DNA of 64,000 nt, taken from contig CBDFIO010000001.1 of assembly GCA_965248155.1 (NCBI GenBank), positions 620,001-684,000 of the forward strand, given 5' to 3'. Below the pieces are notes generated by a model. That model saw only the letters and a list, made by a program, of their open reading frames with translations. It was not told the origin of the DNA and made no database searches. The stretch comes from RFSX01 sp965248155 (lineage in GTDB: Bacteria; Bacteroidota; Bacteroidia; Chitinophagales; Saprospiraceae). A program made the position numbers and the translations under genes. Positions within the stretch are counted from its first letter, which is position 1. Each line of letters opens with the position of its first letter. Below, in pieces: positions 7,442-14,820 of this stretch.

Positions 7442-10129
7442 TAACTCCTTGATACTCAGCAATATCTCTTCTAATCGCTGATCTATACTGCTTTTCAAGT
7501 CCTCGTATTCTCCATAATCCGTAATCTCATATTCGTATCCTCTATACCTGTTTCCGTTCTTTACTTTGATGTAGTCATAGCGCTGTAACTCTATCATGTA
7601 CCGCTTTAGATTACTGGCATTCATCCTGATTTCCTTGCGGATCTTTTTAGTATAAAAAGTATCTCCTTGCTTCACTTTGCCTTTCAGCATTTCTAAAAAC
7701 TCTCTCGCTGCTTTGGTTAATTCATCACTCTTACTAAACAATACATCTTTCAATAAATCAAAACTCACTTGGATATCTTCATAAGTACTTGCTATATATC
7801 TCTGTCCTTGTTTATCTATCTTTACTTCTCTTTGATACTGGTGATAAAAAGTTACTGTCTCTATAAATCCTAGTAGTAGAGGCAGACTTCTTCTTGGTTT
7901 AAAAACCTCACTTGGCAGGTCGATTAGATTAGCATATGGATTATATACTTTTATCGGTTTTAATACTCGTTGCACGTTTTGGATTTGCTTTCTGATTTCC
8001 TCTTGTTCGATCTCGTTTATCTTTCCTGTGCTCTTATTTTTGATGTAGTCCATCACTCTTTTGTCTTGCTCCTTGCTCTGATCTATGTAGAGTAAAATAC
8101 ATCTGTTTGCATTGTCTTCATATACTTTTTCTTGAGTCGTACAACTACTAATAACAACTGGACCTTCTGCCACGACTTCTATAGTTTGGGTATTCCCTTT
8201 ATTGTCTCGCCATGCGACTCGCTTGATAATCTTTCCTTTGCTTTGTAGCTCTCTGATAATGTACATGATGTTCTCTGCTCCGTCGATGTCTTCTATAAAT
8301 AAGATCTTGCCTTTTAGTTTCATGCCTTCATAATACAAAGCCTGATCACTCAAACCAGTGGCTTCTATTTTATCCTCTACAGGGGTAAGGCTGGCCAGTC
8401 CTTCTTGGACATGCGTCTTTCCTGATCCGCTTGCACCTAAGTACATCACATGTAGAGACTTCTTTTGCTTTCTACTTAGATAAACTACATAACCAATCAT
8501 AGCATTTTTCTCTTCTCCTACAATACCACTTTGTCTGATCGCCTTTGCTGTGTTTAGCATCAGCTGAGGACTTTTCAAGTACTTGATTGATGCTTGTTTT
8601 TCTTGTGGGGTCATTTGATAAAGCTCTGGCGCTTTAGGTTTCATCGCCTCTAATCGTCGCTGTCTATATGCTTCTAAGGCTGTTGTCATTTGGCTAATTA
8701 TCTGACTGGCTTTACTGCTTCTTATTTCTAATTGACTTGCGATCATTTCGCATAGGTGTTCTACTTGCTTGGCGTGGTAGAGGTCAAGAGAATGGCGGAT
8801 AACAGATCTCGAAGAACTGATATTATTATTGTCTGCGGCGACACGCCGCTGGATTTTGACTGTTACTTTCATCTTGTCCAGTCCTGTGATTCTGATGCCG
8901 CCTAATATCGTGATTTTGATTTCTGCAGTAGTGTAATTTAGTAGCTCTGAGTTTGAAGTGTCGAGTTTGTTTAATGGCCGCCCATCCGCTTTCGCGGTTC
9001 CCTCACTCGAAGCACTGTCGTACTTCGCCTCTTGCGAGGAACGTTCGTTCATCGACTCAGTTGAAAAAAATAAATTGTCTGTTTGATTTAATGGTTTTCT
9101 TTGCTTAATTAAAACGGAGAGAACTTCTTGCTCATGCCCCACAAGCAATGAGTTTACGTCCTCTCCTAAGGGTGTTGATATATAGGTAATCTTTAGAGCA
9201 CTATTAATATTCTTTATCTCTATTGCCCATTGCTTGATTGCTTTACTCCCGGCTTCATCGCCATCAAAAAAAAAGATTACTTCTTGGAGTAATTTTAATT
9301 CATTAATCGATTGGCTGTGCTCTTCTGTAAAGCCATTTGTACCATACAGAGCCAATACACTAAACTCATTTATGATTTCAGATTGTTGTACTAAACTTGC
9401 TGCATCAATAATACTTTCTGTTAAGATCAGTTTTGTGGTTTCACTCTTTGGATAGCTTGGATAAAGTCCTTGTTGTTTGCCAGATAAATAGAAGTGTTTC
9501 GCATTTGGCTTATTTAGTATGCTTCGCCCGTACATGTCTACAATCTTACCTTCTCTATTCCTCATAGCGAACATCAAGCAATATTTAATCTTCGGGCGAT
9601 AGCCTTCTCCTGACTTTTGTAATACACCGATTTGTGTTCCTGATTCATGTAAACTCTTATTCCATTTTCTGCCAATATCTGCACCACTATATCCGATGCC
9701 TAATTTTCCATGATATAGGTTTCGGCCTTTTGCATATTCTATTGCTTTCTTACTTCTTGGAAGTGCTGATAGAGTCGCTTGATAGTATTTTGTTAGGATG
9801 GCTATTCGTGAGATTTCTGCAACTGGCTTTGCTTTGTTCTTAGAGTGTTTCTCTGGTTCGACTCCAGTAACCATAAATTTAGCTTTCAAGATCGCTTCAT
9901 GTTTTGTAATCTTTTCGTATTTCATAATGAAGTCGATCTGATCGCCAGTACCTGCATTGCAGTTCGATGAAAAGCAGGTCCAGGTATTTGTCTTGGGATA
10001 GATTTGTAGGCTTGGGGTTTTGTCATCGTGCCAGGGGCAGCATAGGCGGTGGTTTCTATCTGGGATGAGATTGTATTGACTTAATACTTGGGATAAACTG
10101 AGCTGTGTTTTGATCTGTTCGATAGCCAT
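7370..10129 (-). CDS. Primase-helicase of unit A
   Basis: Replication protein with a CHC2 zinc finger (CCPWHDDKTPS then two further Cys), a TOPRIM primase fold (Glu in LILTESIIDAAS, DxD in FFDGDEAG), a P-loop ATPase domain (GASGSGKT, Walker B ILFIEDIDG) and a C-terminal winged helix. I place the start at MAIEQIK (10129): the upstream ATG at 10150 lies inside the repressor operator, and units B/C start at the equivalent codon. Its 3' half is nearly identical to unit B while its 5' half differs at many sites, so the gene is a mosaic. Expected role: start of replication of the excised unit. Confidence 0.85.
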   Translation of the reverse strand: MAIEQIKTQLSLSQVLSQYNLIPDRNHRLCCPWHDDKTPSLQIYPKTNTWTCFSSNCNAGTGDQIDFIMKYEKITKHEAILKAKFMVTGVEPEKHSKNKAKPVAEISRIAILTKYYQATLSALPRSKKAIEYAKGRNLYHGKLGIGYSGADIGRKWNKSLHESGTQIGVLQKSGEGYRPKIKYCLMFAMRNREGKIVDMYGRSILNKPNAKHFYLSGKQQGLYPSYPKSETTKLILTESIIDAASLVQQSEIINEFSVLALYGTNGFTEEHSQSINELKLLQEVIFFFDGDEAGSKAIKQWAIEIKNINSALKITYISTPLGEDVNSLLVGHEQEVLSVLIKQRKPLNQTDNLFFSTESMNERSSQEAKYDSASSEGTAKADGRPLNKLDTSNSELLNYTTAEIKITILGGIRITGLDKMKVTVKIQRRVAADNNNISSSRSVIRHSLDLYHAKQVEHLCEMIASQLEIRSSKASQIISQMTTALEAYRQRRLEAMKPKAPELYQMTPQEKQASIKYLKSPQLMLNTAKAIRQSGIVGEEKNAMIGYVVYLSRKQKKSLHVMYLGASGSGKTHVQEGLASLTPVEDKIEATGLSDQALYYEGMKLKGKILFIEDIDGAENIMYIIRELQSKGKIIKRVAWRDNKGNTQTIEVVAEGPVVISSCTTQEKVYEDNANRCILLYIDQSKEQDKRVMDYIKNKSTGKINEIEQEEIRKQIQNVQRVLKPIKVYNPYANLIDLPSEVFKPRRSLPLLLGFIETVTFYHQYQREVKIDKQGQRYIASTYEDIQVSFDLLKDVLFSKSDELTKAAREFLEMLKGKVKQGDTFYTKKIRKEIRMNASNLKRYMIELQRYDYIKVKNGNRYRGYEYEITDYGEYEDLKSSIDQRLEEILLSIKELSSSVVQSGSKGEMNQLSVLESRS

Positions 10130-10143
10130 GAAAAAAAGTTTGA

Positions 10144-10233
10144 TACACATTATTAGGTGTAAAGAAACATAATTCTATTCACATCAACAACATTTTAATA
10201 TTTTCATACCCACTTTAATTATACATATCTTTG
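10144..10233. promoter_or_regulatory. Divergent control region of unit A: operator and XRE promoter
   Basis: TACAC-N8-GTGTA (10144-10161) is an inverted repeat 15 nt upstream of the primase start and is the likely operator of the XRE repressor. TATCTTTG at 10226-10233 fits the Bacteroidota -7 box TAnnTTTG and points towards the XRE gene. Confidence 0.55.
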
Positions 10234-10281
10234 CCTATATGCCTCGTTTTGGGGTTTATTAGACTATAATCAGGTGTATTT

Positions 10282-10617
10282 ATGGACTCTTTTGGTAAAA
10301 GACTGGCAGACTGTAGAAAAACAAAAAATCTATCTCAGAAAGAACTTGCGGAGATTTTCAATACCTCACATACCACTATTGGTAAGTATGAACGTGATGA
10401 GATGAACCCTTCTATCGAAGCTGCAAAGAAGCTCGCTAAGATTCTCGATACTACTGTTGGCTATTTACTTGGTGAGACTAAAGACTCAGATCTATTCAAA
10501 GACCCAAAGATGTTGCAACGATTTCAAGACATCGTTAATTTACCAGAAGATCAAAGAAAATCTCTGCTACTTAATATTGATCACTTTATTAGGTCAGCTA
10601 AGATTTCTTTGATTTAA
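10282..10617 (+). CDS. XRE-family repressor, class 1 (unit A)
   Basis: A 111-residue DNA-binding protein with an N-terminal HTH_3 domain (residues 5-60: LADCRKTKNLSQKELAEI, then GKYERDEMNPS) and a short C-terminal helical tail (LPEDQRKSLLLNIDHF) of the kind used for dimerisation. It is divergent from the primase over a region holding an inverted repeat, the usual layout of a mobile-element repressor. Identical to the copy in unit F and clearly different from those of B/C and D/E. Confidence 0.85.
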   Translation: MDSFGKRLADCRKTKNLSQKELAEIFNTSHTTIGKYERDEMNPSIEAAKKLAKILDTTVGYLLGETKDSDLFKDPKMLQRFQDIVNLPEDQRKSLLLNIDHFIRSAKISLI

Positions 10618-10652
10618 AAAAAAGCCCCTGATCGAATCAGAAGCTTTCCTTT
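10612..10652 (+). terminator. Terminator of the unit A XRE gene
   Basis: Overlaps the stop codon. The stems AAAGC/GCTTT and CTGAT/ATCAG are nested around a CGA loop and followed by T-rich sequence. It also sits where transcription from the convergent immunity gene would arrive. Confidence 0.6.
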
Positions 10653-10732
10653 TTATTTCTTAAGCGTAATTCACCTAAGTTACAAGCTGAGAAGAACGGA
10701 ATCTCTCAGAGGCTTATCTAATTTTATTCAAG

Positions 10733-11020
10733 TTAAACCACTTTCATTTCTCCAATTATTCTGGCTAAAGAAGAAAGCCATTTTAAAGAATAGGGTAATG
10801 GTTCAACTTCTCCAGAGATTATTTTTTGAAGCTCAATATAATCATCAGAAAGTTGACCTATATCTAAACTTTTAGGATCTTTTTCTACATCGTACTTCTC
10901 AAGCTCATCAATATTCCAATAATAATCAACTTCAATTTCAACTTCTTCAATTTCATTCTCAAGTAGATTATTGAGTACCTTTTCAAAACCACATTTTAAT
11001 TCACGTATATTAACTTTCAT
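10733..11020 (-). CDS. Candidate immunity protein, type 1 (unit A)
   Basis: A strongly acidic 95-residue protein (ENEIEEVEIEVDYYW) encoded directly after the toxin tip, sharing the boundary base at 11020. That is the standard place of an immunity gene in polymorphic toxin loci. I do not recognise its family. Its acidity fits binding to the lysine-rich toxin tail next to it. Confidence 0.6.
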   Translation of the reverse strand: MKVNIRELKCGFEKVLNNLLENEIEEVEIEVDYYWNIDELEKYDVEKDPKSLDIGQLSDDYIELQKIISGEVEPLPYSLKWLSSLARIIGEMKVV

Positions 11021-11712
11021 TATTTTCCGCCTTTAAGTTTTTCTCTCTCATTTACTAATTTTCGAATTTCACGTTGCAATTTTTTCGTCCTCCCATTAAT
11101 TATTTTCCTTTGAATATCTGATGCTACATCTTTTAATTTACCTAAATTATCCGAAGCATTAGGATTACCTCTGTAATTTATTAATTTATTAATATGCTCC
11201 TTTATTCTTTTACTCAATGTGCGAACTCCCTTTGCTAAAGAACTAGCAGCTTTGACTGACTTCCCTGGACTTGGTGCCGTACCAGCTGCTAAAGGAACTT
11301 CTCGTTCCGAACCATCTCTAAGTGATTCCACTAATTTAGCTTCTCCTAAAAGGCCTCCACTTTCAAATGAGGTTTCCATTCTATCTGTTGGTGAAATTGC
11401 AACTCCTGCTTGAATTCCTATTTCGCCACCCATGTCCATTACCATACTACCATCAGCATGTTCAATAGAAAAAGTACCATCCTTATTTTCAACAATATTA
11501 CTTCGGCTGCCTGAGGTGAATAATTTCCCTAAAAAACTCTTAGGTCTAAGTTTTATGTCATTCTTCTTTGCATGAGCTCGTGCTGCTGCCTCATCTTCAA
11601 ACAGACCATCTGGATCTATAAATGAAATTGGATTATTAAATCCATATCTATACGGAGTCCAATCAGGTGCTAACTCAGCCAGCGGATCGGTTGACAAGAA
11701 CCGTCCAATCAT
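11020..11712 (-). CDS. Orphan RHS C-terminal toxin tip, type 1 (unit A)
   Basis: The first 36 residues are the end of the RHS core (MIGRFLSTDPLAEL to SFIDPDG), after which a unique tip begins at LFEDEAAA. The tip ends in a basic region (INYRGNPNASDNLGKL, then IINGRTKKLQREIRKL) that resembles, from memory only, a tail recurring on other polymorphic toxins. The RHS frame stays open upstream to 11760 as GLSCIDYGARFYDP and is then closed by a TGA, so there is no shell and this is a stored tip. If fused to a full RHS protein it would be the released effector. Confidence 0.75.
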   Translation of the reverse strand: MIGRFLSTDPLAELAPDWTPYRYGFNNPISFIDPDGLFEDEAAARAHAKKNDIKLRPKSFLGKLFTSGSRSNIVENKDGTFSIEHADGSMVMDMGGEIGIQAGVAISPTDRMETSFESGGLLGEAKLVESLRDGSEREVPLAAGTAPSPGKSVKAASSLAKGVRTLSKRIKEHINKLINYRGNPNASDNLGKLKDVASDIQRKIINGRTKKLQREIRKLVNEREKLKGGK

Positions 11713-11760
11713 AGGATCATAGAATCGTGCACCGTAATCTATACAGCTTAAACCCTTTTT

Positions 11761-12346
11761 TCAGCTCTTCAACTTTATTCAACACACTACTTTTAGCATA
11801 CATCTTTTATTCAGTGGTATATCTCTTTTTTTCCTCCAACACTTTTAAGACTTGTAATTAATAACGATTGGATAGGCGATATAATTCCTCAGCCATTTTA
11901 TTTTTCATTTGAAAGTGTTTTTCAATTGAAAAAAAAGATTTATCGATTCATTTTTATGATAAAAAAACTTCTTAACTCTCAATGATTGTCAGTGTTTCAG
12001 GCTAGGTAAATCCAACCCAAAGCACAGCATATAAGTCTGTATATGACGTCATTCTTCGACAAGCTCAGGACGGCCGCATATAAGTCTGAGCCTTATATGC
12101 CATGCAGCCAAACGCACTTCAAAAAAGAAAGCTAGGACAAAGCAAAAAGGGAGATGATCATGTAAGCAACAAAAAGGCGAAGCCTACCTTTGCTGGAGTG
12201 GTCATATCCCGCCGGCCAAGATTTCAAGCTCTTCAGCCAAGATAATGCTAGCGCATTTTTTAGTGGCTTACGAGTTTGATATCTTATTGCTCTGCTCATC
12301 TTTTTTAATGTTCAATTGGTATTTTTTTTCAGTTGAAAAGAAAAAA
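11761..12346. other. 5' part of the structured intergenic segment, units A/B
   Basis: No gene. Beside the RHS end there is an A/T-rich stretch with TTTTTCAATTGAAAA. At 12024-12100 GCATATAAG pairs with CTTATATGC; the same pair occurs near 29640 and 29690 in the diverged D/E segment. A TTCGACAAGCTCAGGACGG motif at about 12055 resembles a palindromic repeat known from many Bacteroidota genomes. Further right is the small hairpin AGGC-GAA-GCCT. Confidence 0.5.
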
Positions 12347-12816
12347 GCAGAGAAAGAGCCTTCAGCGCGTTTAGCACTTGAGTGGGCGGGCGACTGCGGA
12401 CACGAACGAGGTAGCCAGTAAGGTGAGCGTCAGCTCACTGGCTGAATGTAGTATACACAAGGCTTATTGGCTTTTAATTAAATCAGCTTTGCTGATACCA
12501 TATTGATTAAATAAGCCGCAGCCGAGAGAGTCTAGCAGTCCGCCAAATAATCTGTAGCGGCGGCTGTGATAGCTCTGTATCTTTACAGTGCTGTCGCAGA
12601 CAGAATAGCTACAGGTGAGGAGCTGAGGCGAAGCGCATACCATGACAAGCTGGTAGCAAAGCTACTGGCGGTGGACGCCTTTAGGCTCCATGGCGTGGTA
12701 TGTGTGAGAGGTGAACCCGACGAACGCCGCTTCTCTGCTTGCGGGTGGGCTTTGATCTATGCGTTTGCATTCGAGTCGAGCAGATCAATGAAACAATTTT
12801 CTGCGACCGAAGGGAC
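12347..12816 (+). ncRNA. Candidate structured RNA core, units A/B
   Basis: GC-rich segment in AT-rich surroundings with nested helices: GCCAG/TGGC around GTGAGC-GTCA-GCTCAC (12414-12442); GGCTTAT (12461)/ATAAGCC (12511) around ATCAGC-TTT-GCTGAT; CTGTAGC (12552)/GCTACAG (12608) around CTGTA/TACAG; GCATACCA (12635)/TGGTATGT (12696); TTGATCT/AGATCAA near 12750-12786. Several change in step in the diverged copies at 29.9 and 44.2 kb. U-G pairs in GCATACCA/TGGTATGT and in the 30 kb hairpin need the plus strand as the RNA, that is, convergent with TyrR2. It could instead act as folded DNA. Confidence 0.6.
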
Positions 12817-12889
12817 AACTGACCGATCTCGAAGAGTGGCGACGATAGTCGACAAGGGAAGGAACGCGTTAGCGATGGGAAGGTCTTCT

Positions 12890-13840
12890 TTACTTCAATG
12901 GATGGAACTCATTTAATTCCTCTGCTAATTCTTCCATATTATAATTCTTATACCTCTCTACACTTCCCACACATCTATAACCTGCCATATATTGCACTTG
13001 TCTGATTCCTATTGTCTTTGTCCACTCTGTAATCACACTTTGACGGATGACTTTTCCTGATGTAATTTTAGGATTCATTTTCTTTATTTGCCTAAACATG
13101 TGATATAAACTACTCTTGATATTTCCATTGCCCCGGTCACTAAAGAAAAGTTGATTCTCGATTGCTTCCTTATCCACTTTCTCCATCGTTCTACCTGATC
13201 TGACTTTAAAAATATCTCTTTGTAATTCTACTCTAACGACTTCTAAGTAATGACTTAGTTCTAATAACTGGTTTGCTTTAATCGGTAAAACCCTGGCTAA
13301 AGATCTATTCGTTCTTGGAACATATATCTTTGCTTCTTTCAACTTAATATGATGTGGCTCTAACTGATGTAATTCTCTTGTAGTAACTGCTTGGTAAACC
13401 ATAAGTCCAAGCATGACTCTATTTCTTTTTGTCCTATTATCTAAGCCTTGATACTGCTCATATAGATTTATAATTTCTGGATAATTCACTATACCTATTG
13501 GCACTTTTGATACTGTCCCTCTAATAAACATTCCCGCTGCCGGATTCTTTGGAACGCCTAAATAATGATAGTAATGTCTCACCGCTAAAACCACTCGATT
13601 AATAAACCTTGAGTTATGACTATTACTTTGAAGTGCTTGGATAAAGGCAATAATGTCTTTGTATCTCGCTTGCTTGATTTCTATATTTTCTCTGCCTATC
13701 CACTCTAAATAAATGCCTGTGTAATTTCCATGCTGTCGAACTGTATTGTCGTCTAAGTCATTAGTGGCCATGAAGCTTTTGAACTCCTGTAATTGGCTTT
13801 CTATTTCATCACTAAACTTATACTTTGGTTTGCAAGACAT
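12890..13840 (-). CDS. TyrR2, atypical tyrosine recombinase (unit B)
   Basis: This 316-residue protein has an N-terminal core-binding (SAM-like) domain at about 10-110 and a C-terminal phage-integrase fold. The conserved nucleophile region is recognisable (GSVERYKNYN, Tyr), and one Arg of box II is present (KVIRQS). The box I Arg position reads TTREL and the usual LGH reads AGY, so key catalytic residues seem replaced. It overlaps TyrR1 by 23 nt, as in every other unit where both ends survive. I infer a structural or regulatory partner of TyrR1. Confidence 0.8.
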   Translation of the reverse strand: MSCKPKYKFSDEIESQLQEFKSFMATNDLDDNTVRQHGNYTGIYLEWIGRENIEIKQARYKDIIAFIQALQSNSHNSRFINRVVLAVRHYYHYLGVPKNPAAGMFIRGTVSKVPIGIVNYPEIINLYEQYQGLDNRTKRNRVMLGLMVYQAVTTRELHQLEPHHIKLKEAKIYVPRTNRSLARVLPIKANQLLELSHYLEVVRVELQRDIFKVRSGRTMEKVDKEAIENQLFFSDRGNGNIKSSLYHMFRQIKKMNPKITSGKVIRQSVITEWTKTIGIRQVQYMAGYRCVGSVERYKNYNMEELAEELNEFHPLK

Positions 13841-14747
13841 GCGTATATATTTGAGTAGACTCTAAAGAGTTGTGTCCTAAAAAACGAGCTATGTTTTCAA
13901 GTGTCATTCCTGCTTCTAATAGATGTGTCGCTATACTATGACGCAAGGCATGCAATGAGCCATCATGATTAATATCTGATAGTTTCTTCAACTTATTAAA
14001 ACGTTCTCCTAACGATGTACCACTCACTGTTCCACCTCGATAGCTTACAAACAGCCAATTGGCAGTCTTATTATTTTCAAGCATCGGACGACTATATTTT
14101 AAGTATTCTTGTAAGTCGTTTCTAACTCTTCCTACCATCGGTACATATCTTTGCTTGTAGTTTTTGCCCTTTCTTACATGCAACACCGAACGATTAAACT
14201 GAACGTCTTTGACTTCTAAACTTGCGCCTTCATTTCTTCTTAGGCCACATCCATAAAATACCGACAACATGGCTCGATCTCTAATGCCTAATAAGTCATC
14301 TGCACAAGTCTCATAAAGTTTCTCTATCTGTTCTGTTGTAAATATTTCTACTTGTGGCCTTAGTTTTCCTTTAGATTTTAATTCGATAGATACTTCGATA
14401 TGTCCTTGATTGGTTTCGCTCAGGTAGCGACTAAATCTTCTTAATTCTACTTGATAAGTTCTAAGTGTGTTTAAGCTAAATCCTTGCCCTGTTCTTTTAT
14501 TGATTCTGTTTTCTAAGTACTCAAAATAACTTCTAACTACTTCATCTGTAATGTCATCGATAGTTTTTATTTTATTTTCAACTACTACCCAATCAAAAAA
14601 CGCTCTTACTTTACTAGGTCCTCTTTCAACACTTTCTTTCGCATAATTCATGGCTTGCAACCATTCTTGATATGCGCCTATCAATCGACCCGACTCTATT
14701 TTTTTCTGGGGGCATATCTCTTTTCGGTGAACCACTGAACCACTCAC
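13818..14747 (-). CDS. TyrR1, XerC/D-like tyrosine recombinase (unit B)
   Basis: A 309-residue site-specific recombinase with an N-terminal SAM-like core-binding domain (about 20-110) and a catalytic domain holding the expected residues: Arg in CGLRRNEG, Lys in VRKGKNYKQRY, HALRH, LGH and the nucleophile Tyr in STQIYTHV. The start is GTG at 14747, 1 nt after the primase stop, inside the iteron-like array. It should cut and rejoin DNA at sites bound by itself and TyrR2. Operon order is primase, TyrR1, TyrR2. Confidence 0.9.
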   Translation of the reverse strand: MSGSVVHRKEICPQKKIESGRLIGAYQEWLQAMNYAKESVERGPSKVRAFFDWVVVENKIKTIDDITDEVVRSYFEYLENRINKRTGQGFSLNTLRTYQVELRRFSRYLSETNQGHIEVSIELKSKGKLRPQVEIFTTEQIEKLYETCADDLLGIRDRAMLSVFYGCGLRRNEGASLEVKDVQFNRSVLHVRKGKNYKQRYVPMVGRVRNDLQEYLKYSRPMLENNKTANWLFVSYRGGTVSGTSLGERFNKLKKLSDINHDGSLHALRHSIATHLLEAGMTLENIARFLGHNSLESTQIYTHVLQTKV

Positions 14748-14820
14748 TCTAACTCCTTGATTCTAATACACTTAACTGGTTCATTTCACCTTTTGAACCA
14801 CTCTGAACCACTGAACTACT
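14728..14820 (-). repeat. Iteron-like array at the primase/TyrR1 junction, unit B
   Basis: Read in gene direction: AGTAGTTCA (14820-14812), AGTGGTTCA (14812-14804), AGTGGTTCA (14802-14794), inverted TGAACCAGT (14783-14775), then two AGTGGTTCA overlapping by 1 nt (14744-14736, 14736-14728). The third direct copy and the inverted copy form arms around a 10-bp spacer, like a tyrosine-recombinase core site. The same plan with another repeat sequence is found in unit H. Confidence 0.75.

Noticed and set aside
10130..10150. Upstream ATG of primases A and F (MCIKLFF)
   Set aside because: It falls inside the inverted-repeat operator, and units B and C have no matching codons upstream of their start.
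12347..12816. Group II intron or retron RNA
   Set aside because: No reverse transcriptase gene in any unit and no recognisable domain V or branched msr/msd structure.
12566..12916. A 116-codon plus-strand frame in the intergenic segment, repeated at 20001 and shortened at 36460
   Set aside because: It lies across the helices of the structured RNA, is broken in the E/F form and has no counterpart in the D/E and F/G forms.
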